A stretch of DNA of 34,915 nt from Lachnospiraceae bacterium (lineage in GTDB: Bacteria; Bacillota; Clostridia; Lachnospirales; Lachnospiraceae), in the NCBI GenBank assembly GCA_024405155.1, contig JAKSPC010000021.1:1-34915 (forward strand), written 5' to 3'. The notes beneath the pieces are model-generated. The model saw only the letters and a program-made list of their open reading frames with translations, was not told the origin of the DNA and did not search any database. This document shows positions 1 to 6,320 of the stretch, piece by piece. The number at the start of each line of letters is the position of its first letter. The stretch's first letter is position 1. Both the position numbers and the translations under genes were made by a program.

Positions 1-1
1 T

Positions 2-670
2 GACATAGAGGTCACTGTCATCGAGGAGCATGGTTTCTATGATCAGGAAGAACAGGAATATGTATTTATCAATCTGCAGAATGCAGAAGAATACATCGGG
101 GATCATTTCTATCATGCGGACAGCAACAACTGGCTTGAGCTGAAGAGCTGTAAGGTATCTAACGAGAGGGTCGACGCGTACGCAATTATAACGAGCGGAC
201 ATCTGAATCATATGTCCAACGGTATGCTTTCCATGTGTGATGGAACTGTAAAAATGATTGCGAATATTTTCGAGTATGATGACCGGATGAGATATGACGC
301 AGACAAGAAGAAAGCTGATATCGAAACCTATGGCCTGACTCCCATAGAAAAGATCCTGGAATTCGATGGATTTATCGAGGCTGACTATGTTGACTATAAC
401 CTGCAGTACCTGAATGTTGCCATTGGAAAGGGTCTGACTACATGGGAACGGATAAAAGCGTTAAGTGACTATTGCGTAGCCAATGGATTGGTCTGTATCG
501 AACAGATCAATGATGTTCCGATGCTTGGCACAGAAGAAAAGGAACCGGTCATTAAAGCTCTCGCTCCGCGTTCCAAACCAGAAAGCTGCGAGCCGGAAAA
601 GCTTGAAGAAGCAATGCCCGAAGAACTGATCGAGCCTGCGGAAGCCGTGGCAGAAGAAGCTGCTCCGTAA
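2..670 (+). CDS. Unrecognised protein, C-terminal part (5' end outside window)
   Basis: The frame is open from base 2 to a TAA at 668-670, so about 222 residues of the C-terminal part are visible and the true start lies upstream. An internal ATG at 212 opens a shorter frame, but coding character (mixed charged and hydrophobic residues, no stops) continues to the window edge, so it is probably not the start. The visible part has no signal peptide or membrane segment. The last 40 or so residues are rich in Glu, Ala and Pro and look like a disordered acidic tail. I do not recognise the family. The base composition is AT-richer than the genes right of 6 kb, consistent with accessory DNA. Confidence 0.65.
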   Translation, partial: DIEVTVIEEHGFYDQEEQEYVFINLQNAEEYIGDHFYHADSNNWLELKSCKVSNERVDAYAIITSGHLNHMSNGMLSMCDGTVKMIANIFEYDDRMRYDADKKKADIETYGLTPIEKILEFDGFIEADYVDYNLQYLNVAIGKGLTTWERIKALSDYCVANGLVCIEQINDVPMLGTEEKEPVIKALAPRSKPESCEPEKLEEAMPEELIEPAEAVAEEAAP

Positions 671-704
671 ACCGCGTCAGAGAAAGAACGAAAACATTAT
701 CAAA

Positions 705-733
705 TATCCGGGTGGTCTGTAGCCGCCCGGATA
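705..733 (+). other. Stem-loop after the truncated gene
   Basis: An 11-bp inverted repeat (arms tatccgggtgg and ccgcccggata, one G-U pair, 7-nt loop) lies 35 nt after the stop codon. It lacks a T tract, so it may protect the mRNA 3' end or be a weak terminator. The stretch 734-870 holds no convincing gene. Confidence 0.4.
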
Positions 734-872
734 ATGGGGTGCAGGAAAGGTGTTGTAGACAAATCTGTAGACACGCGGTGATGAAGTGCTCAAGAGTACA
801 GGAAGAACATCGAAGCTTCAGAACCGATCGAAGACTACTGCTGCTACGCGTGATTCCCATGACCTGAAAGAG

Positions 873-903
873 GCTTCAGAGCTGCGGCTCTGAGGCTTTT
901 TTA
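873..903 (+). terminator. Intrinsic terminator
   Basis: A 10-bp stem (gcttcagagc paired with gctctgaggc, one G-U) is followed directly by a T-rich tail (ttttttatt). It would end transcription coming from the truncated gene at the left edge. Confidence 0.75.
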
Positions 904-1317
904 TTGAAGAAATGTCAGCTATCACTTTCTTTAAATAGGTTTCCGGGATCACCCATGCGCTTTTTGCGAAAATGTCCCGGTTTCAATCCAATGTGCGAAT
1001 TTCGTGAAAAAACGTCAGGGAACGGTAGATCCGTGCCTGTTCTTCTTTTCTTTTAGCGTATCTTGTTATAGAACCGAAAGCAGAATTATGCCGGTTTTGC
1101 CCCTGCCAAAGGGGTACTCTGGCAGAAAACAAATGGTATAATCCTCAATAGGCGGATTTATGTCAGTAGAGCGCTATTACAAGGATGCAGATTATTCCGA
1201 AAAATATTAGGATATAGAAAAATTACAATTGTTTTGACTAAGGGCCTTGAAAAACCAACTTTGCTGCGGTAAAATAAGTTCGTAAAATGCGAAGTAATCA
1301 ATTCGGAGGATCACAAA
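904..1317. other. Intergenic region upstream of the ATPase/TOPRIM pair
   Basis: This 414-nt AT-rich stretch has no supportable gene. It contains a 6-bp inverted repeat (ccggga 943-948, tcccgg 975-980), a second short one (ctgcca 1103-1108, tggcag 1120-1125), an extended -10-like TGGTATAAT at 1134-1142 without a clear -35, and the better promoter annotated at 1247-1275. Confidence 0.5.
1247..1275 (+). promoter_or_regulatory. Sigma-A-type promoter for the ATPase/TOPRIM pair
   Basis: TTGAAA (1247-1252), a 17-nt spacer and TAAAAT (1270-1275) precede the ATPase gene, leaving a leader of about 35 nt with a GGAGGA ribosome site at 1305-1310. Confidence 0.65.
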
Positions 1318-2418
1318 ATGATTGTATTAAGGACAAAACTCAACAATGTTTTCGGATTTGACGATTTTGAAATCAATTTCTCTTATCCGAAAAGAATCCT
1401 CAATTCACTGATAGAAGAAGAACATCTGGGTGAAAGACCGAACTTCCGCTATAAAAAGGCTGTTATTCTGATGGGTTCGAATGCCACCGGAAAGACCAGC
1501 CTCGGTAAAGCACTGCTTCGGATTTTCAGCTATGCCAATACAGAGAATAAAACATTGCTGCTTGAAATGGTGCCTGCGGACTCCACCGGCTCCTTCTCCG
1601 TTGATTTTGTGAATGAAGGATTTGTTCTTCACAGACTTTCCGCAGAGATCAATGCTGCAGCAGGAACGGTTGATGTTCATTACGCTTCTGCAGAGATTGA
1701 AGAAAAGGATTCTTACGAGAAATGCGCCGACAGACTGACTGACCAAACCGCATCGATTGGAAAGAAACCGCTAAAGAATGTTGTTGGTGAATTGAATTTC
1801 CGGTTCGCTTACCCTGAAATTGAACCTTCCTTGAAAATAAAGGGAATGGATAAGAATATTCTTCTCAAAACACTCAAGGCAGTCATTGGAACCTTAGACC
1901 CAACGCTTACCGATGTGACGGTTGCAAAGGATCTGAAAGATTCTTTCATTATCCGCAGAAAAGGCATCGAGATCATCATCCAGGAAGGAAAGCTGCTCAA
2001 TCGCGAAGTCCTTTCCAGCGGAACCGCAGAAGGTATCGATATTGCCGTTTTCCTCGCATCTATGATTTCAGGAAGCGAAAGCTTTTATTACTGCGACGAG
2101 CATTTCTCCTATATCCAGAGTGATATAGAAAAACGCATTTTCGGCATCATGTTGGATAACCTGGGTGTGAATGAACAGATGATTTTTACCACTCACAATA
2201 CCGATATGCTGGACTTGAATCTGCCTAAGCACACCTATGCTTTTCTCAGGAAAAAGGAAGAAGACGGAGAGTACAAAACAACCGTAATGTATGCTTCCGA
2301 TATGCTGAAACGAAATACGGATTCTATCCGCTGCGCATTGCAGAATGATGTGTTCTCATCACTTCCGGATGAGTCTCTTCTGGATACCATTGAAAGGGGC
2401 TTGAGTGATGAGAAATAA
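1318..2418 (+). CDS. ABC/OLD-like AAA ATPase of a two-gene unit
   Basis: This 366-residue ATPase belongs to the broad AAA_15/AAA_21 (OLD, RloA, AriA-like) group by its motif order. Walker A is GSNATGKT at residues 53-60, an ABC-like signature LSSGT is at 232-236, Walker B ends in D260-E261, and the switch histidine is H293 in TTHNTD. Such proteins are SMC-like and dimerise around ATP; many sense phage proteins or DNA ends in defence systems. The start at 1318 has GGAGGA 7 nt upstream. The gene overlaps the TOPRIM gene behind it by 11 nt, indicating translational coupling. The helical insertion between Walker A and the signature is short, so it is a compact family member. The ATPase call is firm; the defence role is inferred from the partner. 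Confidence 0.85.
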   Translation: MIVLRTKLNNVFGFDDFEINFSYPKRILNSLIEEEHLGERPNFRYKKAVILMGSNATGKTSLGKALLRIFSYANTENKTLLLEMVPADSTGSFSVDFVNEGFVLHRLSAEINAAAGTVDVHYASAEIEEKDSYEKCADRLTDQTASIGKKPLKNVVGELNFRFAYPEIEPSLKIKGMDKNILLKTLKAVIGTLDPTLTDVTVAKDLKDSFIIRRKGIEIIIQEGKLLNREVLSSGTAEGIDIAVFLASMISGSESFYYCDEHFSYIQSDIEKRIFGIMLDNLGVNEQMIFTTHNTDMLDLNLPKHTYAFLRKKEEDGEYKTTVMYASDMLKRNTDSIRCALQNDVFSSLPDESLLDTIERGLSDEK

Positions 2419-2911
2419 CAACTGTATTTATTTTGTTGAAGGCTCCTGTGAGAAAGTATTGATTGATGCCCTGAAAGAAAAGCCGACATTGATAGTTCCC
2501 GGAAGAACCAAAGTATTCAACGCCATCAGTAACGAACTGACCCGGTCCATGCTGGTTACGATTCAAAGCGGTACAACGGTGGTATTCGTGTTTGATACGG
2601 ACGTAGAGATAACAGAGCGATTGAAGAAAAACATCAAGCTGGTATCTACCTATTGTACCGGAGCCAAAGTGGTTTGTCTTCCGCAGGTTCTCAATTTGGA
2701 AGACGAACTTGTTCGCTGTACGGATGTGTCAAAAGCAATGGAGCTGACGGGAAGCAAAACACTGAAAGATTTCAAGAGAGATTTCTGCGCTATGACAAAC
2801 TGCCGGGCAGTGCTGACAAGGCACCAGCTGGATGTTCTGAAACTTTGGACACAGAATGTTCCGGAGGTATTTGCTTTCGTTTCTGCCAACAGCGAAGAAA
2901 TCAAAAAATAA
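2408..2911 (+). CDS. Small TOPRIM-domain protein, putative nuclease partner
   Basis: This 167-residue protein begins at the ATG at 2408, with AAGGGG at 2394-2399 as ribosome site; a GTG one codon earlier is less likely. A strand followed by VEG near the N-terminus (E11) and a second hydrophobic strand ending in DTD (D63, D65) match the TOPRIM pattern of one Glu and an Asp-x-Asp pair that bind metal. TOPRIM domains occur in topoisomerases, primases and OLD/RloB/AriB-type nucleases. Here the domain stands almost alone, much shorter than the AriB effector of PARIS as I know it. The tail has a Cys/Lys-rich helical stretch with no recognised domain. Overlap with the ATPase gene makes them a functional pair. 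The fold assignment is by motif only. Confidence 0.65.
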   Translation: MRNNNCIYFVEGSCEKVLIDALKEKPTLIVPGRTKVFNAISNELTRSMLVTIQSGTTVVFVFDTDVEITERLKKNIKLVSTYCTGAKVVCLPQVLNLEDELVRCTDVSKAMELTGSKTLKDFKRDFCAMTNCRAVLTRHQLDVLKLWTQNVPEVFAFVSANSEEIKK

Positions 2912-2945
2912 AACACATGTAGCATGAAATGTATCGCATGACAGC

Positions 2946-2973
2946 GGGACGGTTCTTCTGTCTTGCTTCGTCC
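2946..2973. repeat. REP-like inverted repeat, left copy
   Basis: GGGACGGTTCTTC at 2946-2958 is the exact reverse complement of 3768-3780 on the other side of the transposase gene. Locally, ggacg (2947-2951) can pair with cgtcc (2969-2973). Such sequences next to RAYT genes are probable substrates of the encoded enzyme. Confidence 0.6.
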
Positions 2974-3012
2974 TTGACTTTGTGATATGCTTAGACGCAA
3001 GGAGGAATGCTT

Positions 3013-3762
3013 ATGCCAAGAACAGCACGCCAAAAGTCTGAGTCCGGAATCTATCATGTCATGCTGCGGGGAGCAGACCGACGGATCATTTTTTCGGATG
3101 ACGAAGACTGCACGAAATTTATCGAGACGGTTGCGCGCGCAAAGGAAATCTCCGGGTTTCAGCTCTATGCATATTGCCTGATGGGCAATCACGCTCACAT
3201 GCTTCTTCGCGAGGGCGCGGAGCCCCTGGAGAAGATCTTCAAAAGGATCGGTTCCTCTTACGTGTATTACTATAACCGAAAATATGACCTTTACGGTCAC
3301 CTTTTTCAGGATCGCTTTCGCAGCGAGCCGGTAGACGGTGATGCATATTTTGAGAGTCTGCTGCGTTATATATTTCAGAATCCTATGAAAGCCGGTCTTT
3401 GTGAAGATCCGCGGGAGTATTCATGGCTTAAAATAAGCGGGATCCACACAGATCCCCTGCTGGACGGCACAGCAGAGCTGACAGATCTTTCGGGAGAAAG
3501 ACTTCTGCAATTTGTAAGCAGTCCCGACAGCGAAGAGCATTTGGAATACGAAGCGCCAAAGCGCCTCTCGGATAGAGATGCCATAGGGATCTTATGCAGA
3601 AAATGCCGGTGCAGGCATGTGCAGGAAATAGGAAGCTGGGACGGTGCCCAAAAGGCAGATGCAATCAGAAAGGGATACGCGAACGGGATCTCGATTCGCC
3701 AGTTAAGCCGGATCACGGGGGTCAGCAAAGCGGTAATTGAAAGAGTTTTGAAGGAGGAATAA
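3013..3762 (+). CDS. REP-associated tyrosine transposase (RAYT, Y1/HUH family)
   Basis: This 249-residue protein of the Y1_Tnp (IS200-like HUH) family cuts single-stranded DNA at hairpins through a tyrosine. The N-terminus MPRTARQKSESGIYHV is typical of clostridial RAYTs. The metal-binding HUH pair is H60 and H62 in GNHAHML, and the catalytic tyrosine is expected among Y85-Y87 before NRKY. The last 45 residues form a helix-turn-helix (GISIRQLSRITGVSKAVI). I chose ATG 3013 because GGAGG at 3001-3005 is 7 nt away; the ATG at 3007 is too close. The gene is flanked by 13-nt inverted repeats (2946-2958 and 3768-3780). RAYTs are usually single-copy domesticated enzymes rather than active insertion sequences. 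No truncation is visible. Confidence 0.9.
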   Translation: MPRTARQKSESGIYHVMLRGADRRIIFSDDEDCTKFIETVARAKEISGFQLYAYCLMGNHAHMLLREGAEPLEKIFKRIGSSYVYYYNRKYDLYGHLFQDRFRSEPVDGDAYFESLLRYIFQNPMKAGLCEDPREYSWLKISGIHTDPLLDGTAELTDLSGERLLQFVSSPDSEEHLEYEAPKRLSDRDAIGILCRKCRCRHVQEIGSWDGAQKADAIRKGYANGISIRQLSRITGVSKAVIERVLKEE

Positions 3763-3808
3763 GGACGGAAGAACCGTCCCTCTGTCTTCTTCCTCTGTCT
3801 TCTTGTTC
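3763..3808. repeat. REP-like hairpin, right copy, plus short direct repeats
   Basis: Just after the transposase stop, ggacgg and ccgtcc pair around aagaa (3763-3779), and 3768-3780 mirrors 2946-2958. A tctgtcttctt direct repeat follows. This lies between two convergent genes, so the hairpin may also act as a shared transcription end. Confidence 0.6.
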
Positions 3809-3811
3809 ACA

Positions 3812-5539
3812 TCAAAAACCAGGCGTAGGCAATGTTCTCAGATATTCTTCTGCATTCAGATACTCAATACCGTTTATGATTTGAGGCACACCGCGATAGA
3901 TCACATATTTACCGGTGATCATTCCGTACCGATGCTCTGTTTTGCGACATTTCTGTTCGTCAGCCAGATGACGGCACTGCTCCGGCACGGCTTTGTCAGA
4001 GTGCTTGATCTCATAGATCCTGCAGGTGAGGGTCTCGGGATCGGCGATGACCATGTCGAATTCGCCGACGGCAAACTGCAGTTTGAAGACCCGTTTTTGT
4101 GGGCAGGAAAGCTTTGTTTCCAGAAGGATCAGCTCCTCCATCATTCTTCCCTTTACTTCGCTGCGGATGCGTTCCAGAATGTTGTTTTTCCGCGAAATGT
4201 CCAGTTCATCAAATGTGCTGTCAGATAAAATGCTCTGAATCAATTCCTCTGCCTGAACATAACGCATACCGGGCTGGGCGATGACGGAGATAGTATCTTT
4301 GTAAGCGGAGGCCGGAATGTGGTCAATATCGATGTCCGTGATCAGGTCCAGAAGTCTCAGGTATTCTTTGATTTCTATGGTGTGGGAATCACTGATCTGG
4401 ACGCTCTGTTCTTCCCGGTTTCGTATCTCCAGTGCAGCTCTCAGTTTTTCCGTGACCTGGCAGGTGTCGATCCTGTCAAGCGTATCCACGGTGAAACGGT
4501 GGTTCATGTCTTCGACGACGCGATTGATCACGCTTGTGAGCTCGTTTTTGTCATAAAGTTCCCGTAGGCTGCGAAAGTGCCCTCCGCCCTGGTAACATTT
4601 CAGAGAATGCTGTATGTTTCTGGCGATAGCGCTGTCAATGTATTCCCCGACCCTTTTCGGTGTCGCAAAGACAGAATCACTGTTGTAATCCACGCCGCCA
4701 AGGCTCATGGTGCCGCCATAACGGATGTATTCGTCAATTCCCGTAATGCCCAGAACACGCTCATACTCCCGGTAGGGGATGAAAGTAGTATGGATCATCA
4801 GGCATCGGTCGAACAGCTGCGCATCTTCGGAAAAAAGAAATCCCAGGGAATCCGTGCCGGAAAGCACGATCTTCATGCCGGATGCGGCAAAGATATCCGA
4901 GAATAGAGCGGCGCCCTCGATAAAGTCTTTCATCAGGGTGACTTCGTCCATAAAAATGTAATGGAAGCCGGCGACCTCGAGCTGCCTGAGATCTGCATTT
5001 ACATCGGCCAGAGTATCTGTGGATTTTACCTGGATGAATGCAGCTTTCTTCAGATCTTCTCCGTTCATTTCGGCGATCGCCTGGCGGATCAGAGTGGTTT
5101 TTCCTGTCCGGCGAAGACCGTAAAGGATCATTACTTTTTCGGTGGTATTATCGTACAGGAAGTTCTGCAGCCGCACATAACAATCTCTTTTTTGATAGTG
5201 TTTTACCGGGGCTGCAAAATTTTTGAGTGCGTCCCCGGTACGGAGATAGGTATGAAAAGAAGAGGCACTGTCCCGAAGGGCCTCTATTCTGTCGGGCGTT
5301 TTCGGGAGAGAAAGCTTCAGGAGCTTCAGTTCCTTTTCCAAAGTTTTTCTCTGCTCGATCTGCTCTTTCAGAAAAAAAGCACGCACCGGATCAACGTAGG
5401 TCTCTCTGCGCTTTCCGTTTATGGTGACACGATGATAATAGTATGTGCCGTTTTTGATTTTTTTTGTCGTGATGCTGCCCGCAGGGAGAGCTGCGATCTC
5501 CCGCTCGATTGCAAAGACGCGTTCCTGTGTATACTCCAT
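3812..5539 (-). CDS. AAA ATPase with C-terminal PD-(D/E)xK-like domain (AAA_14/DUF4143 type)
   Basis: This 575-residue protein belongs to the large COG1373-like group of prokaryotic ATPases of unknown role. The order is: a short basic N-terminal segment with a YYYHRV strand, a Lys/Glu-rich helix (about 55-80), Walker A GLRRTGKTT (141-149), Walker B ending D198-E199, a SGTDS sensor strand, then a helical region and a C-terminal nuclease-like core with D495 (EFDMVI) and E510-x-K512 (YEIKHS). The last pattern matches PD-(D/E)xK folds, which may be catalytic or degenerate. I chose the ATG at 5539 because AGGAGG sits 5 nt upstream; the frame extends 10 codons further without a better site. Neighbours are transposase and repeat DNA. 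Relatives are often found in accessory regions, and some resemble toxin-antitoxin or defence ATPases, which is not shown here. Confidence 0.8.
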   Translation of the reverse strand: MEYTQERVFAIEREIAALPAGSITTKKIKNGTYYYHRVTINGKRRETYVDPVRAFFLKEQIEQRKTLEKELKLLKLSLPKTPDRIEALRDSASSFHTYLRTGDALKNFAAPVKHYQKRDCYVRLQNFLYDNTTEKVMILYGLRRTGKTTLIRQAIAEMNGEDLKKAAFIQVKSTDTLADVNADLRQLEVAGFHYIFMDEVTLMKDFIEGAALFSDIFAASGMKIVLSGTDSLGFLFSEDAQLFDRCLMIHTTFIPYREYERVLGITGIDEYIRYGGTMSLGGVDYNSDSVFATPKRVGEYIDSAIARNIQHSLKCYQGGGHFRSLRELYDKNELTSVINRVVEDMNHRFTVDTLDRIDTCQVTEKLRAALEIRNREEQSVQISDSHTIEIKEYLRLLDLITDIDIDHIPASAYKDTISVIAQPGMRYVQAEELIQSILSDSTFDELDISRKNNILERIRSEVKGRMMEELILLETKLSCPQKRVFKLQFAVGEFDMVIADPETLTCRIYEIKHSDKAVPEQCRHLADEQKCRKTEHRYGMITGKYVIYRGVPQIINGIEYLNAEEYLRTLPTPGF

Positions 5540-5558
5540 AAATGCCTCCTCATGCCTT

Positions 5559-5586
5559 ATTATACCCAATGCTGCTGAAATGTAAA
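5559..5586 (-). promoter_or_regulatory. Promoter of the reverse-strand AAA ATPase
   Basis: Read on the minus strand: TTTACA (5586-5581), a 16-nt spacer, TATAAT (5564-5559), then a short leader with AGGAGG before the ATG at 5539. The -10 box lies inside a GGGTATAAT word that recurs upstream. Confidence 0.7.
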
Positions 5587-5604
5587 GGGTATAACGGGTA
5601 TAAC
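5587..5604. promoter_or_regulatory. Tandem GGGTATAAC operator-like repeats
   Basis: Two perfect tandem 9-nt copies of GGGTATAAC (5587-5595, 5596-5604) abut the -35 box. A third, GGGTATAAT, is on the opposite strand over the -10 (5567-5559). The arrangement suggests a repressor site, possibly autoregulatory, but no regulator gene is adjacent. Confidence 0.45.
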
Positions 5605-5654
5605 AAACGAAAAAGTCTTGGTTGCTTATATCGGCTTCCCCAGTTATTGTTCAG

Positions 5655-5917
5655 ATGTGAGCCGGAGAGCGCATTTAGGCCGTTCCGGCTCACATGCTGA
5701 AAAAGACAAAAAACTGTGATGTGAGCCGCTGGCGTGGTTTAATGTCATTAGGCTCACATGTAGAATATTATGTAAACCGTTTTGAGGCGATTCCGCAGGA
5801 TTTTTGGAAGCGATGTGAGCCGCTAAGGGGGTCAGGGCGCCAGAGGTCCAAATCGGCAAAAATTTCCTGAGCATTTATGTGAGCCGGACACAGCTCAAAC
5901 CGCTCACCGGCTCACAT
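5655..5917. repeat. Array A: four 41-nt palindromic units with TGTGAGCC arms
   Basis: Units start at 5655, 5719, 5813 and 5877, and each spans 41 nt. The left arm ATGTGAGCC is invariant; the right arm GGCTCACAT is exact in units 1, 2 and 4 and degenerate in unit 3 (5845-5853). Units 1 and 4 extend the stem to 12 and 11 bp with GG/CC. Loops are unrelated in sequence. Successive boxes are 32 nt apart (9-nt box plus 23-nt gap) in alternating orientation, except for one 53-nt gap (5760-5812). Unit starts are 64, 94 and 64 nt apart. No ORF explains it. A weak forward promoter (TTGCTT 5622-5627, TATTGT 5645-5650) and a terminator at 5906-5929 bracket it, so it may be transcribed as a small RNA. Confidence 0.8.
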
Positions 5918-5929
5918 GCCGGTTTTTTT
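5906..5929 (+). terminator. Intrinsic terminator at the end of array A
   Basis: accggc and gccggt pair around tcacat, followed by seven T. The stem re-uses the right arm of the last palindromic unit, so the two structures are mutually exclusive. Confidence 0.6.
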
Positions 5930-6066
5930 ACCCCATTCCAGACCAATGGAAGGGCAGGAGGCCAGCCGGGAGCGCAGGAATCATGGTTTTGGCCTGCCTC
6001 TGAACAGTAGCCTCCCCCACTCCGTTTCGCCTCTTGCTTTGTATGTGCTTCCGCCTTATTATATAA

Positions 6067-6305
6067 ATGAATACAAAGTTTCGCACGATCCGAATACTTC
6101 TGTCAGCACTGCTTTTTCTGGCCGTGTTTTCTTTCAGTACGTTCGCGGCGGAGCTTACTGAGGATGACATGGGAAGGCTTACCGAAGAAGAGCGCTTCGG
6201 CGCGGGTAGACGCATGAATCCGTGAGCACGGAGGGCTATCAGGTCGACGCGGATGGCCGCTTGGTCATTGCGCAGAAGTACATCGACGCCCTGGAAAACT
6301 GGTAA
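6067..6305 (+). pseudogene. Small secreted protein, frameshifted
   Basis: An ATG at 6067 opens 52 codons with a clear signal peptide (Lys/Arg start, LLSALLFLAVFSFS core, AFA-like cleavage) and an acidic mature start, stopping at 6223-6225. In the next frame, protein-like sequence continues as STEGYQVDADGRLVIAQKYI and ends at a TAA at 6303-6305. That frame is closed upstream by a TAG at 6207, so a one-base shift between about 6210 and 6222 would restore one product of about 80 residues. There is no obvious ribosome site, and TATTAT at 6057-6062 would place transcription start at the ATG. It lies 15 nt before the subtilase gene and may once have been its partner or leader gene. A sequencing error is the alternative. 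Confidence 0.45.
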
Positions 6306-6320
6306 GACATATACGATTGG

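Noticed and set aside
781-855. 24-codon frame (MKCSRVQEEH)
   Set aside because: Too short, no ribosome site and no recognisable features; not supported.
5655-5695. CRP-type site (TGTGA and TCACA halves)
   Set aside because: Halves are separated by about 31 nt instead of 6, and the arms continue into GCCGG; spacing does not fit a CRP/FNR dimer site.
5655-5917. CRISPR array
   Set aside because: Repeats are 9-12 nt, alternate in orientation and no cas gene is nearby, so it is not a CRISPR in the known sense.
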